Shown: positions 43,341 through 52,063 of the stretch, piece after piece | Layout of the letters: every line of letters begins with the position of its first letter | Numbering within the stretch: the stretch's first letter is position 1 | DNA from: Acidimicrobiaceae bacterium | Lineage (GTDB): Bacteria; Actinomycetota; Acidimicrobiia; Acidimicrobiales; RAAP-2 | Direction: 5' to 3' | DNA length: 57,857 bases | Assembly: GCA_003164095.1 (NCBI GenBank) | Contig: PLRX01000030.1 | Span: forward strand, 26,713 to 84,569 | Program-made: the position numbers and the translations under genes | Notes under the pieces: generated by a model | What the model was told of the DNA's origin: nothing | The model's database searches: none | What the model saw: only the letters and a program-made list of their open reading frames with translations

Positions 43341-43775
43341 TCAGACCTGGGGCTCGGGCAGCGGCCTGGTGGTGAAGGCCAGGACCCAGTCGGGGTGGCT
43401 GTCGCCGTCGATGGCCATCCGCCACGTGTACCGGGTACCCGGGGCCAACGGCAGCGGGCCCAGGTTGACGGCCAGGGCGACGTCCACGGGCGAGCCCTCG
43501 GGCACGTCGGTCGGCCGACCCACGGTGAACTCGCCGCGCACCTCGACCGGGTGTTCGCCGTCGGGGGTGGGGACCAGGACCGGGCCGCCGTCGGCGTCCT
43601 CCAGGTAGAGCTCCCAGTGGTGGGCGGACTCGGCCTCGTGCCAGCCGACGTCGATCTTCAGTGCGATGGCCGAGGGCACCGGGTCGGGGCCGGTCATGCT
43701 CCATCCGCCACCAAGGACGTAGAGTTTTCCGTCAGCCACCTGGGCGGAGTCACAGAGCATCATCGTTACCTTCAC
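43341..43775 (-). CDS. DUF6941-type conserved protein
   Basis: Soluble protein of 144 residues. The pattern MLCDSAQVADGKLYVLGGGWSM, then VGWHEAESAHHWELYLEDADG, FTVGRPTDVPEGS and a C-terminal PLAPGTRYTWRMAIDG matches a widespread actinobacterial domain of unknown function (I recall it as DUF6941). It looks like a single beta-sandwich. The start is GTG 43775, 8 nt after a TAGCCT box; further GTG codons upstream would precede the promoter. Confidence 0.8.
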   Translation of the reverse strand: MKVTMMLCDSAQVADGKLYVLGGGWSMTGPDPVPSAIALKIDVGWHEAESAHHWELYLEDADGGPVLVPTPDGEHPVEVRGEFTVGRPTDVPEGSPVDVALAVNLGPLPLAPGTRYTWRMAIDGDSHPDWVLAFTTRPLPEPQV

Positions 43776-43783
43776 GAAGGGTG

Positions 43784-43789
43784 AGGCTA
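43784..43789 (-). promoter_or_regulatory. -10 box TAGCCT for the DUF6941 gene
   Basis: On the minus strand TAGCCT is followed by 8 nt and the GTG at 43775. Confidence 0.45.
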
Positions 43790-43867
43790 CCGGTTCCCCC
43801 GGGGTCCTCCGCAACGGATCGGGCGCGGCAGGGCATCACGGGTACGGGCGACCGCCGAACCTGCCGG

Positions 43868-43873
43868 TAACTT
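43868..43873 (+). promoter_or_regulatory. -10 box TAACTT for a leaderless methyltransferase transcript
   Basis: TAACTT lies 6 nt before the ATG at 43880. It is arranged divergently with the TAGCCT box of the DUF6941 gene about 80 bp away. Confidence 0.5.
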
Positions 43874-43879
43874 GAGGCG

Positions 43880-44527
43880 ATGGAACTGCGCGGACTGCGG
43901 GACGACGTCTACCGGCGGCCCCTGGCCACGGCCCTCGACCGGCTCGGCATCGGCCCGGGCTGGACCTGCGTCGACGTGGGCGCCGGCGGGGGCGACGTGT
44001 CGGTCGCCCTGGCAGAGATCGTCGGGCGCGAGGGGCGGGTCTACGCCGTCGACTCCGATCCCACGGCTCGTGACGAGGTGGCCTCGGCCGCTGCCGCCCA
44101 CAGCCAGGTGCTGGCCATCACCCAGGCGGGCGAGGACCTGCGCCTCCCCGAGCCCGTGGACCTGGCCTTCTGCCGCTTCCTCCTCCTCCATGTCGTCGAT
44201 CCGGGCGTGGTGCTGCGACGGATGGCGGCCGCCGTCCGGCCCGGCGGCTGGGTGGTGGCCCAGGAGCCGATCACCTCGGCCGGACGCATCGACGGCCGGC
44301 CCTTCTCGATGCCCGACGCCCGGCACCCGGACATCGGAGCGCTCCTCCCTTCGCTGGTGCGCGACGCCGGCCTGGTGACCGTCGACGCATGGGCGGAGGC
44401 CCCTGCCGGAGCCGGACCGGGGCCCGTCGCCGACTACGTGGAGCTCCTCACCGAGGTCGACCCGGGGGACGACCCGGTGGTGCTGCCGCCGCTCGTCACC
44501 GTGGTGGCCCAGCTGCCCGTCGGCTGA
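43880..44527 (+). CDS. SAM-dependent methyltransferase
   Basis: Class I methyltransferase of 215 residues: CVDVGAGGGDVSVAL SAM loop (about 31-45), acidic VDSDP, AFCRFLLLHVVDP and VRPGGWVVAQEP. It resembles the first methyltransferase (9018-9962) in layout (R-LLLH-V near motif IV, PGGW-V) and may be a distant relative. Substrate unknown. Monocistronic by context. Confidence 0.82.
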   Translation: MELRGLRDDVYRRPLATALDRLGIGPGWTCVDVGAGGGDVSVALAEIVGREGRVYAVDSDPTARDEVASAAAAHSQVLAITQAGEDLRLPEPVDLAFCRFLLLHVVDPGVVLRRMAAAVRPGGWVVAQEPITSAGRIDGRPFSMPDARHPDIGALLPSLVRDAGLVTVDAWAEAPAGAGPGPVADYVELLTEVDPGDDPVVLPPLVTVVAQLPVG

Positions 44528-44618
44528 CCTCCCGGCCTCCCGACCGGTTCGATCGCCTGACCGGACCGACGACCTGACCAGGAGGTCCACCGGCTGTCCG
44601 GCCCATCGGGTCGCCCGT

Positions 44619-44624
44619 TATCCT
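44619..44624 (+). promoter_or_regulatory. -10 box TATCCT for a leaderless acyl-CoA dehydrogenase transcript
   Basis: TATCCT lies 6 nt before the GTG at 44631. There is no Shine-Dalgarno sequence in between. Confidence 0.55.
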
Positions 44625-44630
44625 TGTGCG

Positions 44631-46250
44631 GTGACCACCGACTCCCTCCCCACGCCCGACCTGCTCGCCGCCACCGACGCCACCGCCGTGGCCCGCTCCG
44701 TCGTCGAGTCCGGCATCGCCGCGCTGCGGACCGCCGGCGGCCCGGACCAGGCCCAGGTCCTCGCCTATGACGTGTCCCACGCCGCCGCCGCCGTCCGGAC
44801 GGCGGAGTCGGTCCTGACCTACGGCGCCCAGGGGGACACCGAGGCCCGCATCGCCTGTGCCTTCGTGGCCGACGCGCTCGCCGAGCTGGCCGGCCGCCTC
44901 GTGGGCCGCACCGCCGACTGGGGTGTGGCCGCCGACTGGATGTCCCCCGCCGAGGCCTTCGTGGCCACCTTCCGTGATCCGGCCTTCCTCTCGTCGCTCG
45001 CCGAGACCCAGGGCGAGCGCCACCTCGACCCGGACTTCGAACTGGTCCGCGAGACGTTCCACCGCTTCGCCGACGAGCAGATCCGACCGCGGGCCGAGCA
45101 CATCCACCGGGCCAACACCGACATCCCCGAGGAGATCATCTCCGGCATGGCAGAGATGGGCGGTTTCGGCATGTCGGTCCCGGAGGCGTACGGCGGGTTC
45201 GCCGCCGAGGGGGACGCCGACTACCTGAGCATGGTCGTCGCCACCGAGGAGCTGACGTGGGGCTCGCTCGGCGCCGGTGGCTCGCTCATCACGCGGCCCG
45301 AGATCCTCACCCGGGCCATCGTCAAGGGCGGCACCGAGGAGCAGAAGCAGCACTGGCTCCCCAAGCTCGCAACCGCCGAGGTCCTCGGAGCCGTGGCGGT
45401 CACCGAGCCCGACTACGGCTCGGACGTGGCCGGCGTGATGCTGCCCGCCACGAAGGTCGACGGCGGTTGGATCCTCAACGGCGTCAAGACGTGGTGCACC
45501 TTCGCGGCGAGGGCCAATGTGCTCCTGCTGCTGGCACGCACGGACCCGGACCGCTCGAAGGGCCACAAGGGCCTGTCGATCTTCCTGGTGGAGAAGCCTC
45601 CGGCCGACGGTCACGGTTTCACCTTCACCCAGGAGCCCGGTGTCGACGGCCGCCCGTCCGACTCGGCCGGGAAGATGGAGGGGCGGGCCATCGACACGCT
45701 CGGGTACCGCGGCATGCACTCCTATGAGGTCTCCCTCGAGAGCTGGTTCGTGCCCGACGCCAATCTGATCGGTGGCGAGTCCGGCCTGGGCCAGGGGTTC
45801 TACCTGCAGATGCAGGGGTTCGAGAACGGGCGGCTGCAGACGGCGGCCCGGGCGGTCGGCCTCATGCAGGCCGCCTACGAGGCGGCCCTCGAGTACGCCA
45901 CCGACCGCGTCGTGTTCGGCTCGCCGATCCTCGACTACGAGCTGACCAAGGTGAAGTTGGCCCGGATGGCCGTCCTGATCCAGGCCTCGCGCCAGTTCGC
46001 CTATGAGGTGGCCCGCCTCATGTCCAAGGGCGAGGGTGCGCTCGAGGCGTCGATGATCAAGGCCTATGTGTGCCGCACCGCCGAGTGGGTCACGCGCGAG
46101 GCGCTACAGATCCACGGTGGCATGGGCTACGCCGAGGAGTACCCGGTCAGCCGGTACTACGTCGACGCCCGCGTGCTCTCCATCTTCGAGGGCGCCGACG
46201 AGACCCTCTGCCTCAAGGTCATCGCCCGCCGCCTGCTCGCTGGCGGCTGA
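44631..46250 (+). CDS. mcd: Large acyl-CoA dehydrogenase, probably (2S)-methylsuccinyl-CoA dehydrogenase
   Basis: FAD-dependent enzyme of 539 residues. The first ~125 residues form an extra helical domain absent from ordinary acyl-CoA dehydrogenases (~385 residues) but present in methylsuccinyl-CoA dehydrogenase of the ethylmalonyl-CoA pathway. The C-terminal half also fits that enzyme: LGYRGMHSYEVSLES, GQGFYLQMQGFENGRLQTAARAVG (split here for length), EALQIHGGMGYAEEYPVSR and IFEGADETL with the catalytic-type Glu. Together with the MaoC dehydratase it points to acetate or C4/C5 assimilation through methylsuccinyl-CoA. Other pathway genes are not in the window, so this is a likely, not proven, assignment. 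Confidence 0.82.
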   Translation: MTTDSLPTPDLLAATDATAVARSVVESGIAALRTAGGPDQAQVLAYDVSHAAAAVRTAESVLTYGAQGDTEARIACAFVADALAELAGRLVGRTADWGVAADWMSPAEAFVATFRDPAFLSSLAETQGERHLDPDFELVRETFHRFADEQIRPRAEHIHRANTDIPEEIISGMAEMGGFGMSVPEAYGGFAAEGDADYLSMVVATEELTWGSLGAGGSLITRPEILTRAIVKGGTEEQKQHWLPKLATAEVLGAVAVTEPDYGSDVAGVMLPATKVDGGWILNGVKTWCTFAARANVLLLLARTDPDRSKGHKGLSIFLVEKPPADGHGFTFTQEPGVDGRPSDSAGKMEGRAIDTLGYRGMHSYEVSLESWFVPDANLIGGESGLGQGFYLQMQGFENGRLQTAARAVGLMQAAYEAALEYATDRVVFGSPILDYELTKVKLARMAVLIQASRQFAYEVARLMSKGEGALEASMIKAYVCRTAEWVTREALQIHGGMGYAEEYPVSRYYVDARVLSIFEGADETLCLKVIARRLLAGG

Positions 46251-46301
46251 CCGGGTGTCGGAGGCACCAGGCCCCCGCGTGGCCGCCGCTACCACGCGGC
46301 G

Positions 46302-47015
46302 ATGAGCAGCAGCACCCCGGGCGACCACGCACCTGGACACGACCACGGCCACGGCTACGACGGCGGCGTCCCACCGGTGCTGGACGAGGCGTTCTGGGAC
46401 GAGCGCTACCGCTCGAGCGACGCCCTGTGGAGTGGCGAGCCCAATCGCCAGCTGGTTGCCGAGGTACTGCCGCTGCCACCGGGACGGGCGCTCGACGTCG
46501 GCTGCGGCGAAGGCGCCGATGCCGTCTGGCTGGCCCGACAGGGCTGGCGGGTGACGGCGGTCGACATCTCGGGTACCGCGCTCGAGCGGGCCCGGCGCCA
46601 CGCCGACGACGCCGGTCGCGAGGTGGCGGACCGCATCGAGTGGGTACGCCACGACGTCACGACCTTCGAACCCGGCAGTCGACGGTTCGACCTGATGTCG
46701 TCCCAGTTCGTCCACCTCCCGGGCGCCCCGCGCGACACGGTCCACCTACGCCTGGCCGGGGCCGTGGCCGAGGGAGGCGTCCTCCTGATCGTGACCCACG
46801 ACCCGACGGACCTGGCCACGAGCGTGGGGCGCCCTCCGTTCCCGGACTTCTTCGCCACAGCAGGCGAGGTCGCCAGGGCCCTTCCGATCGAGGAGTGGGA
46901 GATCCTCGTCGCGGAGGCCCGACCCAGGACGGCGGTCGATGCGGACGGTCGCGACGTGACGATCCACGATGCAGTGATGGAGGCCCGTCGGCGCCCGGCT
47001 ACGAGTCGCTGTTGA
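46302..47015 (+). CDS. SAM-dependent methyltransferase with His-rich N-terminus
   Basis: Class I methyltransferase of 237 residues: FWDERYRSSDALWSGEPN, SAM loop ALDVGCGEGADAVWLA, VTAVDISGTAL and VHLP. This pattern belongs to the TehB/thiopurine-methyltransferase-like group. The first 25 residues contain HAPGHDHGHGYD, a possible metal-binding stretch outside the fold. Its end overlaps the convergent 77-residue gene by 17 bp. Substrate unknown. Confidence 0.85.
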   Translation: MSSSTPGDHAPGHDHGHGYDGGVPPVLDEAFWDERYRSSDALWSGEPNRQLVAEVLPLPPGRALDVGCGEGADAVWLARQGWRVTAVDISGTALERARRHADDAGREVADRIEWVRHDVTTFEPGSRRFDLMSSQFVHLPGAPRDTVHLRLAGAVAEGGVLLIVTHDPTDLATSVGRPPFPDFFATAGEVARALPIEEWEILVAEARPRTAVDADGRDVTIHDAVMEARRRPATSRC

Positions 47016-47232
47016 CCCGGGTGAGCTCGATCGAGATCTGGTCGTCGGCGAGCTCCTGACCGGAGAAGACGCAGTCGAAGGCCTTGGCGATCCGAAGGAC
47101 CATCTCCGCGTTCGAGGCGCTCACCGCCATGTGGCAGGCACCATCGGCGCTGAGCCGCTCCCACAGGATGCCGATCTCGAACCCGCGCTGGAACTCGGGG
47201 TCGTCGGTGTCGAAGTGCAGGACCGATTCCAT
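46999..47232 (-). CDS. Small conserved-looking protein
   Basis: Protein of 77 residues, MESVLHFDTDDPEFQRGFEI at the start and FDCVFSGQELADDQISIELTRV near the end. Its composition is balanced and globular, unlike the Arg/Pro-rich shadow frames around it, so it is probably real. No motif recognised. It converges with the methyltransferase gene and lies divergent from the broken CoA-transferase gene. Confidence 0.6.
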   Translation of the reverse strand: MESVLHFDTDDPEFQRGFEIGILWERLSADGACHMAVSASNAEMVLRIAKAFDCVFSGQELADDQISIELTRVNSDS

Positions 47233-47324
47233 GTGTCAGCTATCGACCGTTCCACGTCATTTCTTGACCCCTCGTGTATCGCCGGGCGATTGACGGAAGC
47301 ACGTCGACGACCGACGATGGGGTA

Positions 47325-48712
47325 ATGGATGACCGGTCCACCGCGATCCTCGACCGCATCCTCGCGGCACTCCTGCTCCCGGGGTCACGCGCCGAGGTCC
47401 TCCTGCCCGCTGGCGGGACCCTCCCCTCCGCCTTTGCCGTCAGCGACCTCGCCCAGGCCTCGATCGGTGCGGCGGGCGCCGCACTGGCCCGTGTCGCAGC
47501 AGGACCGGGCGGTCACTCCGGCCCCGTCATCGTTGACCGCGACCTCGCCTCTGCCTGGTTCGCACTGTCGATCCGACCCGACGGCTGGCAACTGCCCCCC
47601 GTCTGGGACAGCGTGGCCGGCGACTACACCACCGCCGACGGTTGGATCAGACTCCGCACCAACGCCCCCACCACCGGGCGCCCGCGCTCGGGGTGCTCGG
47701 CGTGCCCGGCAGTCGAGACGCAGTGGCTGCGGAGGTCGCCCGGTGGACCGCCGACGATCTCGAGGCCGCGATCGTCGCGGCCGGCGGCGCAGCGGCCGCC
47801 ATGCGGTCCGCTGCGACGTGGGACGCGCATTCCCAGGGCTCGGCGGTCGCCGCTGAGCCCCTGCTGCACGTCGAGCGCACGGCGACCGGCGATGGAAGGC
47901 CGGGCGGTCCCACCGGAGACACGCCGGGACGGCCGCTGGACGGTGTCCGGGTCCTCGACCTCACCCGCGTCCTGGCCGGTCCCGTGGCCACCCGCCTCCT
48001 CGCCGGATGGGGTGCCGACGTGCTGCGCATCGATCCGCCGGGGTGGGACGAGCCGGTCGTCGTGCCCGAGGTCACCTTGGGGAAGCGCTGCGCCCACCTC
48101 GACCTCCACGAGGCACCCGACCGTGAGCAGCTGCTCCGACTCCTGGCGGGGGCCGACATCGTCGTCCACGGCTACCGGCCCGGGGCCCTCGAGGGACTGG
48201 GCATCGGCACCGACGTCCGTGACGCCGCCCGGCCCGGCCTCGTCGACGTCAGCCTCGACGCCTACGGCTGGGCCGGCCCGTGGGCGGGACGCCGCGGCTT
48301 CGACAGCCTTGTCCAGATGAGCTCCGGCATCGCCGAGGCCGGACAGATGGCCGCCGGCACCGACCGCCCGGTCCCGTTGCCCGTCCAGGCACTGGACCAC
48401 GCCACCGGGTACCTGCTGGCCGCCGCCGCCCTGACCGGACTGGCCCTGCGCACCGAGGACGGTCGCGGCAGTCGGTGGCGGACGTCGCTGGCCCGGATGT
48501 CCCGGCTGCTGGTCGACGCCGGGGTGGCCCCGACCATCGAAGGTGACGGCATCGAACCGGCCGGACCGGCACCCGGGGCACCCATGGAGCGGACGGCGTG
48601 GGGCGATGCCCGCCGCCTGCCGCCTCCCGTCGTGGTGGAAGGGGCGCCGCTGCGTTGGGACCGTGCGGCCGGACCCCTCGGGACAGCCGTGCCGGACTGG
48701 GCGTCCGGCTGA
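47325..48712 (+). pseudogene. Class III (CaiB/BaiF) CoA-transferase interrupted by a -1 frameshift
   Basis: Two frames carry one protein. The first (from ATG 47325) reads MDDRSTAILDRILAALLLPG to ADGWIRLRTNAP; the second continues HHRAPALGVLGVPGSRDAVA and holds the CoA-transferase core (VRVLDLTRVLAGPVATRLLA, GADVLRIDPP, LGKRCAHLDL, VHGYRPGALEGLG, ALDHATGYLLAAAAL). The join is a run of five C at 47665-47669; six C would restore one frame of about 462 codons. Either the gene is decayed, or the read dropped a base, or slippage makes some full-length protein. Otherwise intact, it would transfer CoA between carboxylic acids. Confidence 0.85.
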
Positions 48713-48714
48713 GT

Positions 48715-48743
48715 CCCGGTCGTCGGCCTCACGATCGACCGGG
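48715..48743. terminator. Stem-loop between convergent genes
   Basis: CCCGGTCG, a 13-nt loop, then CGACCGGG forms a perfect 8-bp stem immediately after the CoA-transferase stop and before the end of the MFS gene. It can act on both strands. A small gcctcgt repeat (gcctcgtgcctcgtgcctcgtg) follows at about 48744-48765. Confidence 0.55.
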
Positions 48744-48768
48744 GCCTCGTGCCTCGTGCCTCGTGCGG

Positions 48769-50016
48769 TCAGCCGGCCTGTGCGGCGCTGGGCGCCCTCG
48801 TGTGTGCCGCGCCCCGCACCGCATCGTGGAGGGCGAGTCCCACGGCCGCCACGCCCAGGCCGGCGCCGAGCACGCAGACGCCTGCCCAGCGGTGGTTGGC
48901 ATAGCACCAGCTCCCCGCCGCCGAGCCGAGGGCGCCGCCGATGAAGTAGCAGACCATGTAGGCCGAATTGATCCGGCTGCGGGCGTGCGGGGCCAGGCGG
49001 TAGATGATCGACTGGTTGGTGACCTGGAGCCCCTGCACGCCGACGTCGAGCACCAAGACCCCGACGATCATCATCGCCAGGTCGTGGCCGCCGAGCCACA
49101 ACGGCAGGAACGACGCCGCCATCAGGACGGCGAAGACGGTCGTGGTCCGACGGGTGAGGTCACGGTCGGCCCACCGGCCGGCGAGCGTCGCACACAGCGC
49201 ACCGGCCGCACCGACCAGGCCGAACAGCCCGATGGCGGCGTCGCCGTAGTGATAGGGCGCACCGGACAGCACGAAGGCCATCGTCGTCCAGAAGACGCTG
49301 AACGCGGCCATGCCCAGTGCGCCGAACAGGATGCGCCGCCGGAGGATCGGCTCCCCCAGGAACAGTGCCACCGTCGAACGGAGCAGCGTGCCGTAGCCGA
49401 TGGCCGGTCGCTCGCCCTCGGCGGGGAGCACCCGGGCGAGCACCAGGGCCAGCACGACCATGAGGACCGCCGCCGCGGCGTAGACCACACGCCAGCTCGT
49501 CGCACCGGCGATGAGGCCCGAGACGGTGCGAGCCAGCAGGATACCGAGCAGCAGTCCGCTCATCACCCGCCCGACCACGCGGCCCCGGGACGAATCGGTC
49601 GCCAGGCTCGCCGCCATCGGGACGAGCATCTGGGCCACCGTCGACCCCGCGCCGACGAGCAGTGCGACGGCGATGAGCACGCCGATGGTGGGTGAGAGGG
49701 CGGATGCGATCAGTCCCACCGCGGTCGCCACCAGCACCACGGGGATCATGCGCCGCCTGTGCAGGATGTCGCCGAGTGGCACGAGGAGTGCCAGTCCCAC
49801 TGCGTACCCGATCTGGGACAGGGTGACGACGAGCCCGGCGGTGGCTGTACCGGCGCCGAACGTTCGGGCGATGTTGTCGAGGATCGGCTGCGCGTAATAG
49901 AGGTTGGCCACGGCGAGGCCGCAGGCAACCGCGAACAGCAGCACCATCCCCCCGGAGATGCCTGCCCCCTTCGTGCCGCTCGACTCGCTCGTCTCTACCG
50001 TCTCGCTCGCATCCAT
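48769..50016 (-). CDS. MFS transporter (drug/metabolite efflux type)
   Basis: Membrane protein of about 415 residues with about 12 hydrophobic segments. It starts MDASETVETSESS and enters the membrane at GMVLLFAVACGLAVANLYYAQP, the hallmark of the MFS group that includes YnfM/AraJ-like exporters; GDILHRRRMIP is the loop 2-3 motif. The start at 50016 has GGAGAG at 7 nt; ATG 50031 is an alternative. It is divergent from a TetR gene with a palindromic operator between them, so it is probably the regulated efflux pump. Substrate unknown. Confidence 0.88.
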   Translation of the reverse strand: MDASETVETSESSGTKGAGISGGMVLLFAVACGLAVANLYYAQPILDNIARTFGAGTATAGLVVTLSQIGYAVGLALLVPLGDILHRRRMIPVVLVATAVGLIASALSPTIGVLIAVALLVGAGSTVAQMLVPMAASLATDSSRGRVVGRVMSGLLLGILLARTVSGLIAGATSWRVVYAAAAVLMVVLALVLARVLPAEGERPAIGYGTLLRSTVALFLGEPILRRRILFGALGMAAFSVFWTTMAFVLSGAPYHYGDAAIGLFGLVGAAGALCATLAGRWADRDLTRRTTTVFAVLMAASFLPLWLGGHDLAMMIVGVLVLDVGVQGLQVTNQSIIYRLAPHARSRINSAYMVCYFIGGALGSAAGSWCYANHRWAGVCVLGAGLGVAAVGLALHDAVRGAAHTRAPSAAQAG

Positions 50017-50047
50017 CCGGGAACTCTCCATGATTATCTGAACACCT

Positions 50048-50072
50048 CGTACAGTATCAGTATTCCTGTACG
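50048..50072. promoter_or_regulatory. TetR-type operator between the MFS and regulator genes
   Basis: CGTACAG, 11 bp, CTGTACG: a perfect 7-bp inverted repeat spanning 25 bp. It overlaps a TACTGT -10 box for the MFS gene (minus strand, 50056-50051) and covers the expected -35 region of the tetR promoter, so a dimer bound here could repress both. Confidence 0.7.
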
Positions 50073-50086
50073 CATCGTCCATGATC

Positions 50087-50092
50087 TACAGT
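50087..50092 (+). promoter_or_regulatory. -10 box TACAGT for the TetR gene
   Basis: TACAGT lies 7 nt before a GTG at 50100 and 10 nt before the ATG at 50103, consistent with a leaderless regulator message. Confidence 0.45.
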
Positions 50093-50102
50093 GGCACCCG
50101 TG

Positions 50103-50711
50103 ATGGTCGCTACGGAAACCGTGCCCGAACCGGCGCCCCCTCGCCTCGGGCGTCCCAGGAGCGAGCGGGCCCGGCTTGCCGTGCTCGAGGCCGCCGCCGA
50201 CCTGCTCGACGAGGGTGGCCTCGCGGCCGCCACCATCGCGGCGATCGCAGCGAGGGCGGGCGTCAGCAAGGTGACGATCTACAAGTGGTGGCCCACCCGG
50301 GGCGCCGTCGCCATCGACGCCTACTTCCACCGCTACCGGCAGACCGGCACCTTTGCCGACACGGGCGACATCCGGACCGATCTCACCGGCCAGATCCGCG
50401 TGCTGATCCGGGCCTTCCGGGGCCGGGCGGGACGGATTATGGCTGAGCTGGTCGGCCAGGCGCAGACGGACGAGGTGCTGGCCGAGGCCCTCCGCACCCG
50501 GTGGATCGAGCCGAGGCGGGCCGCCACCGCCGAGGTGCTGCGACGGGCCGTCGACCGTGGTGAACTGCGTCACGGCCTCGACATCGCCATCGTCATGGAC
50601 CAGCTCTACGGTCCCGTCTACTACCGCCTCACCATGGGCCACGAGTCACTGACGCCGGCACTGGCCGACGCGCTCGTGACGTCGCTCCTCGACGGGATCC
50701 GCGCCCGCTGA
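50103..50711 (+). CDS. TetR/AcrR-family transcriptional regulator
   Basis: One-domain-plus-ligand-pocket repressor, about 202 residues. The DNA-binding domain is residues about 20-65: GRPRSERARLAVLEAAADLL, TIAAIAARAGVSKVTIYKWW with the typical recognition helix. The C-terminal part is helical with an EPRRAATAEVLRRAVDRGELR segment of the TetR_C_16-like type. The start is ATG 50103 or GTG 50100. It is divergent from the MFS gene and probably represses both genes through the palindrome until a ligand binds. Confidence 0.9.
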   Translation: MVATETVPEPAPPRLGRPRSERARLAVLEAAADLLDEGGLAAATIAAIAARAGVSKVTIYKWWPTRGAVAIDAYFHRYRQTGTFADTGDIRTDLTGQIRVLIRAFRGRAGRIMAELVGQAQTDEVLAEALRTRWIEPRRAATAEVLRRAVDRGELRHGLDIAIVMDQLYGPVYYRLTMGHESLTPALADALVTSLLDGIRAR

Positions 50712-50796
50712 GGGGATGCGGACACACTGAATCGATGCAGGCCCCTGACGGGTCCGGACCCACTGACGGCTGCGGGGCCCGGCGGTGCCGTGTGGG

Positions 50797-52053
50797 TCAG
50801 CCCGGTGCGGACGAGGCGGCGTCCGTGGCGATCTGGTGGATCAGGTCACCGGGGGTGAGCTGCTCGGACAGGAGTCTGTCGAAGCGTGCCGGATCGCCGT
50901 GGGTGAACGCCCGGCAGAGGGGGAAGCCCTCCACGTAGCAGGTGAGGTAGGCGCGCCACGTCGGGTGGGTCAGGAACTCGACCGCCTTGACCGCCCGGTC
51001 CCGTGGCAGGAGTCCCCACCGCGCCACCTCGTCGACGACCGTGTCGGGGTCGGCGCCGTCCTCGTGGAGGCGGAAGGCGGCATTGGTGCGCACCGCCCCG
51101 AGGGCCTCGCCCGCGTTGGACACGGCGGCCACGACCTCGGCGTCGTAGCGGATGCCGAGCGGGCGCAGGTGCTCGGCCACCGTCTGCTCGGGGTGCCGCC
51201 CCCAGGCCACCTCGAGGCCCAGGTCGGCCAGCCCCTCGGCCAGCAGGCACTGTGGCGTCCCGACCAGGAAGATGGACTCCTCCCACCACTGGCGGCGTCG
51301 GACCAGGCCGACTTCCTTGCGGGTGTGCTCGGTGTGGTGACCGGGGTAGACCTCGTGGGCGACGAGGTGCGCGAGGCCGGTCGAGAGCACCGGCAGATCG
51401 GTGTTGATCGCCACCCGACTCTGCAGGCCGCCCAGGTAGTAGTTGAAGCCGGACCACGGCTCGTCCGTCACGAACTCGAACTCCACGTGCTCGCCCTCGG
51501 GAAGTCCGAACAGCTCACGGGTGCGGTCGCGCAGTGAGTCGGCGAGGGAATCGACGGCCCGTCGCAGCAGGTCGACCGGCACTGCGTGGGACTCCCGCCA
51601 CGCCACCAGGCGCTCGGCCAGGGGCCCGCCGCCCGGCAGCACGTCGTCGAGCAACCGGTGGGCCTCGGCCAGTGGCTCCTCGTCGACGCGGCTCGGGCGT
51701 ACGCCGTAGCAGGCCTCGACCTCGTCGGCATAGCCGATGGTCTCACCGGCCAGCTTGGCGCACGTCGTCGCCAGACCGCGCACCTGCGCTGCGAGCCAGT
51801 GGCGGCGTGCAGGTGCCGTCGAGTCCTCGGGACCGACTGGGGTGTCCAGGGCCCCGCCGGCCTCGAGGGCGGCCAGCAGGTCGCGTGCCGAGGCCAGCAG
51901 CCGCTGCGGCGTGACCACCGGCTCCGCCCCGGCGGCGTGGGCCAACGCGGGTGGCCCGTAGTAGGCATCGACCATGCCGTCGATGTGACGACCCAGCCGC
52001 AGGCCGAGCGTCAGGTAGTCCTCGACCAGCCCCGGCCCGGGCGCCTCCGGCAC
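50797..52053 (-). CDS. Putative DUF885-like metallopeptidase
   Basis: Protein of about 418 residues. A zinc-peptidase-like site is visible: HEVYPGHHTEH (HExxxGH variant) followed by Glu in LLAEGLADLG about 40 residues later. Upstream, FNYYLGGLQSRVAINTDLPV resembles the beta-strand edge of the DUF885 family. The start chosen is GTG 52053, 10 nt past the dienelactone-hydrolase stop; the longer frame overlaps that gene and is not family-like. Peptide or amide hydrolysis is a family guess. Confidence 0.78.
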   Translation of the reverse strand: MPEAPGPGLVEDYLTLGLRLGRHIDGMVDAYYGPPALAHAAGAEPVVTPQRLLASARDLLAALEAGGALDTPVGPEDSTAPARRHWLAAQVRGLATTCAKLAGETIGYADEVEACYGVRPSRVDEEPLAEAHRLLDDVLPGGGPLAERLVAWRESHAVPVDLLRRAVDSLADSLRDRTRELFGLPEGEHVEFEFVTDEPWSGFNYYLGGLQSRVAINTDLPVLSTGLAHLVAHEVYPGHHTEHTRKEVGLVRRRQWWEESIFLVGTPQCLLAEGLADLGLEVAWGRHPEQTVAEHLRPLGIRYDAEVVAAVSNAGEALGAVRTNAAFRLHEDGADPDTVVDEVARWGLLPRDRAVKAVEFLTHPTWRAYLTCYVEGFPLCRAFTHGDPARFDRLLSEQLTPGDLIHQIATDAASSAPG

Positions 52054-52063
52054 GACGGCCCGC

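Noticed and set aside
48744-48766. Promoter or operator in the gcctcgt repeats
   Set aside because: They lie between two convergent gene ends beside a terminator stem; simple slippage repeats explain them.
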